DNA of 64,000 nt from positions 1-64,000 of the forward strand of contig CAZEFW010000016.1 of NCBI GenBank assembly GCA_964511535.1. The letters run 5' to 3'. The translations under genes and the position numbers were made by a program. The stretch comes from CAZCFB01 sp964511535. Its GTDB lineage: Bacteria > Myxococcota_A > Polyangia > GCA-2747355 > CAZCFB01. The stretch's first letter is position 1. Each line of letters starts with the position of its first letter. The notes below the pieces were generated by a model, which was given only the letters and a program-made list of their open reading frames with translations, was not told where the DNA came from and made no database searches. Below are positions 34,881 to 42,106 of the stretch, piece by piece.

Positions 34881-35744
34881 ATGTCCACCGTCTTTCCGCC
34901 CGCGCAGATCGGCGAGCTGAGCTGGGACTTTTCCCGCACGCTCGTCATGGGGGTGGTGAACATCACGCCAGACTCGTTCTACGACGGGGGGCGGTACCAC
35001 GGGGCCGACACGGCGCTGGACCACGCCCTGGCGCTGGCGGAGCAGGGGGCCGACCTGCTGGACCTGGGCGGCGAGTCCACCCGCCCCGGAGCAGCCACCG
35101 TGACTGCTCAGGAGGAGATGGACCGCGTGCTGCCGGTGCTGAGCCGCATCGGAGCCCGCAGCCCGGTGCCGGTGTCGGTGGACACCCGCAAGCCGCAGGT
35201 GGCGGCCGAGGCGCTCAAGCTCGGCGCGGCCGTGATCAACGATATCGCCGGCACCGACCCGGAGTCCGCCATGCCCGCTGCCCTGGCCGGGTCGGACGCG
35301 CTGTACGTGTTGGGGCACCTGCGCGGCGAGCCCGCCACCATGAACCGGGACATCAAGTTCTCCGACGCCGTCGCCGAGGTGGGCGATGAGCTGGGCGCCG
35401 CGGTGCGCCGGGCCGTGGACGCGGGGCTGCACCCGCGCCAGATCTGGATCGACCCGGGCATCGGCTTCGGCAAGGCCGCGCCCCACTCTCTGGCCCTGCT
35501 GCAGAGCACCGGCCGCATCCGCGAGGCCGTGGGCAGGCCGATCCTCGTGGGGCCCTCGCGCAAGTCCTTCATCGGCGAGGTCACGGGCCAGCCGGTTCAG
35601 GACCGCCTGATGGGCACCTGCGCCGCGGTGGCGGCCGTGATCCAGGGCGGCGCCGACGCGGTGCGCGTCCACGACGTCGAGGCCCTGCGGCCAGCCATCC
35701 AGGTTGCCGACGCCATCGCCCACGCCGGCGAGCAGGGAGGCTAG
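34881..35744 (+). CDS. folP: Dihydropteroate synthase
   Basis: A 287-residue TIM-barrel enzyme that joins p-aminobenzoate and dihydropterin pyrophosphate in folate synthesis. Signatures MGVVNITPDSFYDGG and LDLGGESTRPGA mark the substrate loops; VINDIAG and DPGIGFGKA follow, with GPSRKSFIG near the end. Length is normal. First gene of the folP-cdaA-cdaR-glmM-pdxJ-nnr set on the plus strand; cdaA starts 7 nt after its stop. Confidence 0.95.
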   Translation: MSTVFPPAQIGELSWDFSRTLVMGVVNITPDSFYDGGRYHGADTALDHALALAEQGADLLDLGGESTRPGAATVTAQEEMDRVLPVLSRIGARSPVPVSVDTRKPQVAAEALKLGAAVINDIAGTDPESAMPAALAGSDALYVLGHLRGEPATMNRDIKFSDAVAEVGDELGAAVRRAVDAGLHPRQIWIDPGIGFGKAAPHSLALLQSTGRIREAVGRPILVGPSRKSFIGEVTGQPVQDRLMGTCAAVAAVIQGGADAVRVHDVEALRPAIQVADAIAHAGEQGG

Positions 35745-35751
35745 CGGCGCC

Positions 35752-36648
35752 ATGTCCTTTCAGCTGCCGATCCTTGGCGAGATGGATATCTGGGACCTGC
35801 TGGTGGCGGCGGTGGACATCGTGCTGGTGGCCTTCATCGTCTACCGCGTGCTGCTGCTCATCCGCCGCACCCGCGCCGGCTACGCGCTGGTGGGCCTGCT
35901 GGTGGTCGCCGGGGTCTTCCTGGCCGCCGATCGCCTCTCGCTCACCACCCTGAGCTGGCTGCTGGACAACATCATCAACTACATCATTCTCATCGTCATC
36001 ATCGTGTTCCAGGCCGACATCCGCCGCGGCCTGATGCGGGTGGGGCGCCGCATGTTCGGCCCCTCACGGGTGAGCGACGACGTGGCCCTCATCGAGGAGG
36101 TGGTGGTCGCCTGCGAGGAGATGGCCGAGAAACACACCGGGGCCCTGATCGTGCTGGAGCGGGACGTTGAGCTCACCGAGATGGTGGAGCGCGGCACCAT
36201 GCTCGACGCCCAGCTCAGCCGGGCGCTGATGCTGAACATCTTCACCCCGTGGCCCGACAACCTGCTGCACGACGGCGCCATCATCATCCGCGACGGCCTG
36301 GTGGAGCAGGCCGGCGCGGTGCTGCCCCTGACCCACAACCTCGGCCTGGACAAGGCCCTCGGCACCCGCCACCGGGCCGCCGTGGGCATCACCGAGGAGA
36401 CCGACGCCCTGGCCGTGGTGGTCAGCGAGCAGCGCGGCACCATCAGCCTGGCCGTGGGCGGCATGCTGCACACCGGGCTGAACCAGGCCAGCCTGCGCCG
36501 GGAGCTGCTGGCCCGCCTCACCGCCGAGGCGCTGCCGCCGTGGTACGTGCGCTGGTTCCGCAAGCTCGAGGCGCGCTTCGCCTCCGACAAGTCCGGGGCG
36601 GCCCCGTCTTCCCGCAATGAAAAGGGCGCCGAGGTGGAGCCGCGATGA
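35752..36648 (+). CDS. cdaA: Diadenylate cyclase CdaA
   Basis: A 298-residue membrane enzyme making c-di-AMP from two ATP. Three TM helices lie in the first 90 residues, then a short coil and the DAC domain with the DGA motif (LLHDGAIII) and RHR motif (GTRHRAAVGITEETDA). ATG 35752 follows AGGGAGG and fits the usual N-terminus; an upstream in-frame ATG at 35704 lies inside folP. The overlap with cdaR (ATGA) and the following glmM give the classic cdaA-cdaR-glmM operon, here in a Gram-negative-type genome. Confidence 0.95.
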   Translation: MSFQLPILGEMDIWDLLVAAVDIVLVAFIVYRVLLLIRRTRAGYALVGLLVVAGVFLAADRLSLTTLSWLLDNIINYIILIVIIVFQADIRRGLMRVGRRMFGPSRVSDDVALIEEVVVACEEMAEKHTGALIVLERDVELTEMVERGTMLDAQLSRALMLNIFTPWPDNLLHDGAIIIRDGLVEQAGAVLPLTHNLGLDKALGTRHRAAVGITEETDALAVVVSEQRGTISLAVGGMLHTGLNQASLRRELLARLTAEALPPWYVRWFRKLEARFASDKSGAAPSSRNEKGAEVEPR

Positions 36649-37625
36649 GGAGGCTGCTTCGCAAGCTGCTGGTGGAGAACTTCTCGCTGAAGCTGATCTC
36701 CGTCGTGCTGGCGATGGTGTTCTTCGTCATGGTGCGGGGCGAGAAGCGCTACACCGCCCAGGGCACCGTGCGCGTGTCCTACTACCTCCCGGCAGGCAAG
36801 ATCCTCAACAGCCCGCTGCCGAGCATGATCAACGTGGCGGTGCAGGGCGGCACCTCCCGCATGCAGCGGTTCCGCTTCGATGACGTCGCCGAGGTGTTCA
36901 TCGACCTGAGCCAGACCAGGGAGGGGTACTTCAAGTTCTCCCCCGACCTGATCAAGCTGCCCCGGGGGCTGAACGTCACCTCCATCCGCCCGCCCGGCGC
37001 CATGGTGCGCTACGAGACCGTCTCGGTGCGCACCATCCCGGTGAGCAGCACCGTGCAGGGGCAGGTGGCCTCCGGCTATCAGATCGTGCAGCACACCGTG
37101 AGCCCCGCGCTGGTGGAGGTGCGCGGCCCGCGCCAGGTGGTGTTGGCCCTCAAGCAGGTGAGCACCCGCCCGGTTTCGGTGGAGGGCGCCAAGGCCACCC
37201 TGGTGCAGCGGGTGGGCCTGATGCAGCTGCCGCCCAACGTCATCGCGCGACCCGGCGATGACCTCACCGTGACGGTGGAGGTGGCCCCCTTCACCACCCA
37301 GGTGGTCCTGGGGCGCGTGCCGGTGGACACCCGCGCCAGCGACGGGACGAGGGTCGGGGTGGAGGTGACGCCCACCCACGTGGAGGTCACCGTGACCGGG
37401 GCCGCCCAGGCCCTGGCCAACATCTCGAGCAAGAAGATCACGGCCCAGCTGGAGGTGGAGGGCGCCGGCTGGGACCCGCTGGCCAGCGTCCCGCGAATTA
37501 CCGGGTTGCCCGCGGGGGTGAAGGTGGTCAAGGTGAAGCCTGGCAGAGTCACCATCACACCGGGTCCCGCGCCGGGCGGCGCGCCCGGCCAGGGAGCAAA
37601 GAAAGAGCCAACGGAGGCACGATGA
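36645..37625 (+). CDS. cdaR: CdaR-like YbbR-domain regulator of CdaA
   Basis: A 326-residue protein with one N-terminal TM (LKLISVVLAMVFFVMVRGEK) and an extracytoplasmic part built of repeated YbbR beta domains (for example VPVSVEGAK-like turns, VEVRGPRQVV, VEVTVTGAAQ). It is the known membrane partner that modulates CdaA and GlmM activity in Firmicutes. Start and stop overlap both neighbours by 4 nt (ATGA), so the three genes are translationally coupled. The C-terminus is Pro/Gly-rich. Confidence 0.88.
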   Translation: MRRLLRKLLVENFSLKLISVVLAMVFFVMVRGEKRYTAQGTVRVSYYLPAGKILNSPLPSMINVAVQGGTSRMQRFRFDDVAEVFIDLSQTREGYFKFSPDLIKLPRGLNVTSIRPPGAMVRYETVSVRTIPVSSTVQGQVASGYQIVQHTVSPALVEVRGPRQVVLALKQVSTRPVSVEGAKATLVQRVGLMQLPPNVIARPGDDLTVTVEVAPFTTQVVLGRVPVDTRASDGTRVGVEVTPTHVEVTVTGAAQALANISSKKITAQLEVEGAGWDPLASVPRITGLPAGVKVVKVKPGRVTITPGPAPGGAPGQGAKKEPTEAR

Positions 37626-38983
37626 CGCGCAGGCGGTTATTCGGTACGGACGGCGTACGGGGCAAGGCCAACGAGCCCCCCATGACCGTGGAGATGGCGG
37701 TGAAGCTCGGCAGGGCCGTGGCGCGCATCTTCACCAGCCCGGCGCGGCCTGGCCGCATCGTGGTGGGCAAGGACACCCGCCTCTCCTGCTACATGTTCGA
37801 GACCTCCCTGGCCGCCGGCATCTGCTCCATGGGCGCGGACTGCTGGGTCACCGGCCCCCTGCCGACCCCCGGCATCGCCCACATCACCTCGAGCATGCGC
37901 GCCGACGCCGGCCTGGTGATCAGCGCCAGCCACAACCCGTTCCACGACAACGGCATCAAGGTCTTCGCCGGCGACGGGTTCAAGCTGCCCGACGAGGTTG
38001 AGAACCAGCTCGAGGACCTGATGGAGTCGGAGGAGCTGCTGAGCGAGCTGCCCCTGGGCGAGGACGTGGGCCGCACCCGCCGGGTGGAGGACGCCATCGG
38101 GCGCTACATCGCGTTCCTCAAGGCGACCTACCCGCGCCACCTGAGCCTGGACGGGCTGAAGGTGGTGGTGGACTGCGCCAACGGCGCGGCCTACAAGGTG
38201 GCGCCGGCCGTGTTCGAGGAGCTGGGCGCCAACGTGATCCGCCTCGGCGTGGCGCCCAACGGCAGGAACATCAACCACCAGTGCGGCGCCCTGCACCCCG
38301 AGGGGGTCCAGGCCGCGGTCAGGGAGCACGGCGCCAACCTCGGCATCGCCCTGGACGGCGACGCGGACCGGGTGATCATGGTGGACGAGACCGGCGAGGT
38401 GATCGACGGCGACGCCACCATGGCGGTGCTGGCCAAGCGCATGCTGGCCGAGGGCAGCCTGCGCCGCGGGACCCTGGTGGTCACCGTGATGAGCAACCTC
38501 GGGCTGGAGCGCTGCATCATCGCCGCCGGGGGCAAGCTGGTGCGCACGCCGGTGGGGGACCGCCACGTGGTGGAGGCCATGCGCAACGGCGGCTACAACC
38601 TGGGCGGCGAACAGTCGGGGCACCTGGTCTTCCTGGATCACATGACCACCGGCGACGGCGTGGTGGGCGCCCTGCAGATGCTGGCCGTCATGGTGCGCGA
38701 GGAGCGCCCCGCGAGCGAGCTGGCCGCCGTGATGACCCGCTACCCGCAGGTGCTGGTCAACGTGGTGGTCGACGAGAAGCGCCCCCTGGCCGATCTCGAC
38801 TCGGTGCGCTCGTTGATCAAGCGCACCGAGGAGCGCCTGGAGGGCGAGGGCCGCATCCTGGTGCGTTACTCGGGCACCGAGCCCAAGGCCCGCGTCATGG
38901 TGGAGGGCGCCGACGAGCAGCGGATCAAGCAGATGGCCGAGGAGGTCGCCGAGGAGCTCAAGCGCGCCTGCACCGTGGAGTAG
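37622..38983 (+). CDS. glmM: Phosphoglucosamine mutase
   Basis: A 453-residue enzyme that converts glucosamine-6-P to glucosamine-1-P for peptidoglycan and LPS precursors. The active-site phosphoserine loop reads VISASHNPFHDNGIK; the metal loop is ALDGDADRVI; the sugar loop GGEQSGH and the phosphate-binding RYSGTEPKARVMVEG are all present. Size is typical. ATG at 37622 overlaps the cdaR stop. GlmM activity is known to be inhibited by CdaA in other bacteria, so the operon links c-di-AMP to wall supply. Confidence 0.96.
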   Translation: MTRRRLFGTDGVRGKANEPPMTVEMAVKLGRAVARIFTSPARPGRIVVGKDTRLSCYMFETSLAAGICSMGADCWVTGPLPTPGIAHITSSMRADAGLVISASHNPFHDNGIKVFAGDGFKLPDEVENQLEDLMESEELLSELPLGEDVGRTRRVEDAIGRYIAFLKATYPRHLSLDGLKVVVDCANGAAYKVAPAVFEELGANVIRLGVAPNGRNINHQCGALHPEGVQAAVREHGANLGIALDGDADRVIMVDETGEVIDGDATMAVLAKRMLAEGSLRRGTLVVTVMSNLGLERCIIAAGGKLVRTPVGDRHVVEAMRNGGYNLGGEQSGHLVFLDHMTTGDGVVGALQMLAVMVREERPASELAAVMTRYPQVLVNVVVDEKRPLADLDSVRSLIKRTEERLEGEGRILVRYSGTEPKARVMVEGADEQRIKQMAEEVAEELKRACTVE

Positions 38984-39015
38984 CCGCGGCTCCCCCGGCA
39001 CCGAGGAGAGAGACA

Positions 39016-39726
39016 ATGACCAGATTGCACGTCAACATCGACCATACGGCCACCCTGCGCCAGGCGCGGGGCACCACCTACCCCGACCCGATCTGGTCCG
39101 CCACCCTGTGCGAGCTGGCCGGCGCCCACGGCATCACCGCGCACCTTCGGGAGGATCGGCGGCACATCAACGACCGCGACATGACCTTGCTGCGCCAGAC
39201 CGTGCGCACGGTGCTGAACATGGAGATGGCTGCCACCGAGGAGATGCTCGGCATCGCCCTGGAGCTGGGGCCCGACATCGTCACGCTGGTACCGGAGAAG
39301 CGGGAGGAGCGGACCACCGAGGGCGGCCTCGACCCGGCCGCGCCGGGGCTGCAGGACGCCATCGAGCGGCTCATGGCGGCGGACATCGACGTGAGCCTCT
39401 TCATCGATCCCGACGAGGAGGTGGTCGCGCGCTGTCATGAGCTGGGCGCCTCCACCGTGGAGCTGCACACGGGTGACTACTGCGAGGCCCACGGGGACAA
39501 CTTCTCGGCCGAGCTGGCGCGCCTGCATCGGGCCGCCGAGGCCGCCGACGCCCTGGGCCTGAAGGTGGCCGCGGGGCACGGGCTCGACTACCCCAACGTG
39601 GCGCCCATCGCCGCCATCCATGCTGTGGAGGAACTGAATATCGGCCACGCCATCATCTCGAGGGCGGTGTTTGTTGGCCTCGACCGGGCAGTCAGGGATA
39701 TGCTCGCGCTGATCAACGGAGGGTAA
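39016..39726 (+). CDS. pdxJ: Pyridoxine 5'-phosphate synthase
   Basis: A 236-residue TIM-barrel enzyme of the DXP-dependent vitamin B6 route. Family marks: HVNIDHTATLRQARGTTYPD at the N-terminus, AHLREDRRHI, LVPEKREERTTEGG, and AAGHGLDYPNV with a HAIISRAVFVGL tail. The ATG at 39016 follows GAGGAGAGAG; the longer open frame upstream is within glmM. It lies between glmM and nnr with 32-nt and 5-nt gaps, so probably one operon. Confidence 0.94.
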   Translation: MTRLHVNIDHTATLRQARGTTYPDPIWSATLCELAGAHGITAHLREDRRHINDRDMTLLRQTVRTVLNMEMAATEEMLGIALELGPDIVTLVPEKREERTTEGGLDPAAPGLQDAIERLMAADIDVSLFIDPDEEVVARCHELGASTVELHTGDYCEAHGDNFSAELARLHRAAEAADALGLKVAAGHGLDYPNVAPIAAIHAVEELNIGHAIISRAVFVGLDRAVRDMLALINGG

Positions 39727-39731
39727 GACAC

Positions 39732-41279
39732 ATGCTGGTTTGCACTGCCGCGCAGATGCGCGAGATTGACCGCACCGCCATCGAAGACTTCGGCTTGCCC
39801 GGGGTGGTCCTGATGGAGATCGCTGGCCGCGGAGTGGTGGCCGTCCTGAGCCGGATGAAGGATCTCTCCAGCCTGCGGGTGGTCATCCTGTGCGGCCCGG
39901 GGAACAACGGCGGCGACGGGTTCGTGATCGCCCGGCACCTCATCTCCAGGGGGGCCAAGGTGACGGTGTTCCTGGTGGCGGACCACGCCAAGGTCAAGGG
40001 CGACGCGCTGATCAACCTGCAGATCCTCGAGCGCATGGGGGCCAAGCTGCTGCCGTTGACCACCCAGGCGGATCTGGAGCGGGCCGAGAGCGTGATGCTG
40101 CACGCGCAGGTGGTGGTGGACGCCCTGCTCGGGACCGGCATCACCAAGCCTGTGGACGGCGAGCTGCGCCAGGTCATCGAGCGGGCCAACCGCTGCCCGT
40201 GCATGAAGATCGCCGTGGACATCCCGTCGGGGCTGTGCGCCGACACGGGCCAGGTGCTCGGCGTGGCGTTCAGCGCGGATCACACGGTCACCTTCGGCTA
40301 CCCCAAGGTGGGCCTGGTGACGCACCCCGGCGTGATCCACACCGGCAAGCTGCACATGGTGGACATCGGCATCCCGTCCGTCATCGAGCAGCAAAAAGAG
40401 TTCGCGGCCGAGGTGCTGGACGCCCGCCGCGTCAGCGGGTGGCTGGAGCAGCGCCCCGCCTGGGGCCACAAGGGCACCTACGGGCACCTGCTGGTGGTGG
40501 CCGGATCAGTGGGCAAGACAGGGGCCGCCCTGCTGGCCGGTGAGGCCGCCCTGCGCGCCGGCACCGGGCTGGTGACCATTGCCTCCACGCCTGGCGCCAT
40601 GCGCGCCATGGAGGCCAAGACGGTGGAGTGCATGCTCGCGCCGCTGGTGCCTCAGGGTATGGAGCTGGACGGCTCCGATCAGATCTTCAACCATTTCAGG
40701 GCGCTGCTCCAGGGCAAGACGGCCGTGGCCATCGGGCCGGGCATCCCCCGCGGGCCGGGCATGCAGGCCTTCCTCGGGCGCCTGGTGCGCGAGTCGCCGG
40801 TGCCGGTGGTCATCGACGCCGACGGCCTCAACGAGCTGGCCCATGATCTCGGCGCCCTGAAAGAGGCCATGGTGCCAATCTTGTTGACACCGCACCCCGG
40901 AGAGATGGCGCGGCTGACGGGGGAGACCACCGAGACCATCCAGGCCGACCGCCTGGGTATCGCCAGGGATTTCGCTCAGAAGCACGGGGTCTACCTCGCG
41001 CTGAAGGGATTCCGTACGGTGCTCAGCGGGCCCGACGGCAAGGTGCTCATCAACCCCACCGGAAACTCGGGAATGGGTAGCGGCGGCACCGGGGACGTGC
41101 TCACCGGCCTGGTGGGGTCGTTCATGGCCCAGCAGCACGCGCCCATGGATGCCCTGGCCATCGGCGTGTACGTGCACGGGTTGGCTGGCGACAAGGCCGC
41201 CGAGGAGCGGGGCCAGCGGGGCATGGTCGCCTCGGACCTGATGAACGAGGTCGTCAGCGTGCTCAAGGGCTGGGAGTAG
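39732..41279 (+). CDS. nnr: Bifunctional NAD(P)H-hydrate repair enzyme
   Basis: A 515-residue fusion that repairs damaged NAD(P)HX. The N-terminal epimerase (YjeF_N/NnrE, about 1-215) has GPGNNGGDGFVIARHL and VDIPSGLCADTG. The C-terminal ADP- or ATP-dependent dehydratase (NnrD, ribokinase-like, about 225-510) has TLLTP-type turn LLTPHPGEMARL and NSGMGSGGTGDVLTGL. The start ATG at 39732 follows GGAGGG. Last gene of the folP cluster; a strong hairpin follows its stop. Confidence 0.94.
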   Translation: MLVCTAAQMREIDRTAIEDFGLPGVVLMEIAGRGVVAVLSRMKDLSSLRVVILCGPGNNGGDGFVIARHLISRGAKVTVFLVADHAKVKGDALINLQILERMGAKLLPLTTQADLERAESVMLHAQVVVDALLGTGITKPVDGELRQVIERANRCPCMKIAVDIPSGLCADTGQVLGVAFSADHTVTFGYPKVGLVTHPGVIHTGKLHMVDIGIPSVIEQQKEFAAEVLDARRVSGWLEQRPAWGHKGTYGHLLVVAGSVGKTGAALLAGEAALRAGTGLVTIASTPGAMRAMEAKTVECMLAPLVPQGMELDGSDQIFNHFRALLQGKTAVAIGPGIPRGPGMQAFLGRLVRESPVPVVIDADGLNELAHDLGALKEAMVPILLTPHPGEMARLTGETTETIQADRLGIARDFAQKHGVYLALKGFRTVLSGPDGKVLINPTGNSGMGSGGTGDVLTGLVGSFMAQQHAPMDALAIGVYVHGLAGDKAAEERGQRGMVASDLMNEVVSVLKGWE

Positions 41280-41300
41280 ACCCCGGCCCGATTCGGTCAG

Positions 41301-41321
41301 GCGGCCTGCGCGGCAGGCCGC
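41301..41321. terminator. GC-rich hairpin between convergent nnr and sigma factor genes
   Basis: GCGGCCTGC (41301-41309) and GCAGGCCGC (41313-41321) form a perfect 9-bp stem with a 3-nt loop, 22 nt after the nnr stop and 24 nt after the stop of the sigma gene on the other strand. No U-run follows, so it is a bidirectional terminator candidate by position only. Confidence 0.55.
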
Positions 41322-41344
41322 AACACCCCAACCTCCGTTGCGTT

Positions 41345-41860
41345 TTACCGCAGCACCCCCACGAGCGCCCGGCGGGCCCGGGAAAGCCTCGCCATCACGG
41401 TGCCCATGGGGCACCCCAGCCGGCGAGAGATGTCCTTGTAACTCAGCCCCTGGAGATCCGCCATCTCAACCACGGTGCGGAAGTCGGGAGACAGGTCGGA
41501 CAGCGCCTGCACCACCTCGTCCGCCAACATCTTCTCCACGATGGCGCCCTCGGGGTCCCGGGCCGCCTGGCGCCGGTTGGGACAGATGATCGGCTCACCG
41601 CGACCCTGCCAGCGGCGCTCCTTGATCCCCCGCCGATACTCGTTGATGAAGCTGTTGGTGAGGATCCGGAACAGCCACGCGCGGCAGTTGGTGCCTTCCT
41701 GAAAATTATCCCAGGCAGCGTAAGCCTTGAGGAATGTCTCCTGGACCAGGTCCTCGGCGTCCTTCTGATTGCGCACGTAGCGCAGGGCCGTGGCGTAGAG
41801 CTCCCCCGTGTGCTCCAGGGCCTCTCTTTCGAATCTTTCGCGCTTGGATAAGCTACTCAT
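41345..41860 (-). CDS. ECF-type sigma-70 family RNA polymerase sigma factor
   Basis: A 171-residue regulator with sigma region 2 (LYATALRYVRNQKDAEDLVQ, FLKAYAAWDNF, CRAWLFRILTNSFIN) and region 4 (DLSPDFRTVVEMADLQGLSY, DISRRLGCPMGTVMARLSRA). A short linker between the two regions (EPIICPNRRQAARDPEGAI) is typical. The ATG at 41860 matches the start of region 2. It has no SD, and a consensus sigma-54 promoter ends about 13 nt upstream of it, so the mRNA may be nearly leaderless. The next minus-strand gene upstream is far away and no anti-sigma factor gene is adjacent; the nearby HEAT protein is not one. Confidence 0.88.
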   Translation of the reverse strand: MSSLSKRERFEREALEHTGELYATALRYVRNQKDAEDLVQETFLKAYAAWDNFQEGTNCRAWLFRILTNSFINEYRRGIKERRWQGRGEPIICPNRRQAARDPEGAIVEKMLADEVVQALSDLSPDFRTVVEMADLQGLSYKDISRRLGCPMGTVMARLSRARRALVGVLR

Positions 41861-41873
41861 GTGAAAAATTAGT

Positions 41874-41889
41874 TGCAATGCATGTGCCA
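41874..41889 (-). promoter_or_regulatory. Consensus sigma-54 promoter of the ECF sigma factor gene
   Basis: On the minus strand the bases read TGGCACATGCATTGCA: the -24 box TGGCAC and the -12 box TTGCA, with GG and GC separated by the canonical 10 bp. The predicted RNA start is about 12 nt after the GC, within a few bases of the sigma-factor ATG (41860). An RpoN activator would be needed. The rest of the 41890-42106 gap shows nothing I can name. Confidence 0.7.
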
Positions 41890-42106
41890 GGCGTTCATTC
41901 GATCGAGAGACTGGCAAATCTGTCACGGATTTCCCCGGGATGCGCCGCAGGAGCTTGTGATCCCAAGGGTTTGGGCTGTCAACTTGCCATGTGTCATGCA
42001 ACACAGACCGCGACATTGAAGTCAGGGACCCAACACCTCGCGACCTCGCGCCTCAGATTTCTGACGGAGTGGCTGTGCCAGTGGTGGCGCAGGTGCCACC
42101 TGGGGG

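Noticed and set aside
38281..39015. Long upstream part of the pdxJ frame
   Set aside because: It lies inside glmM in another frame and is Arg/Gly-rich; PdxJ starts at the conserved MTRLHVNIDH at 39016.
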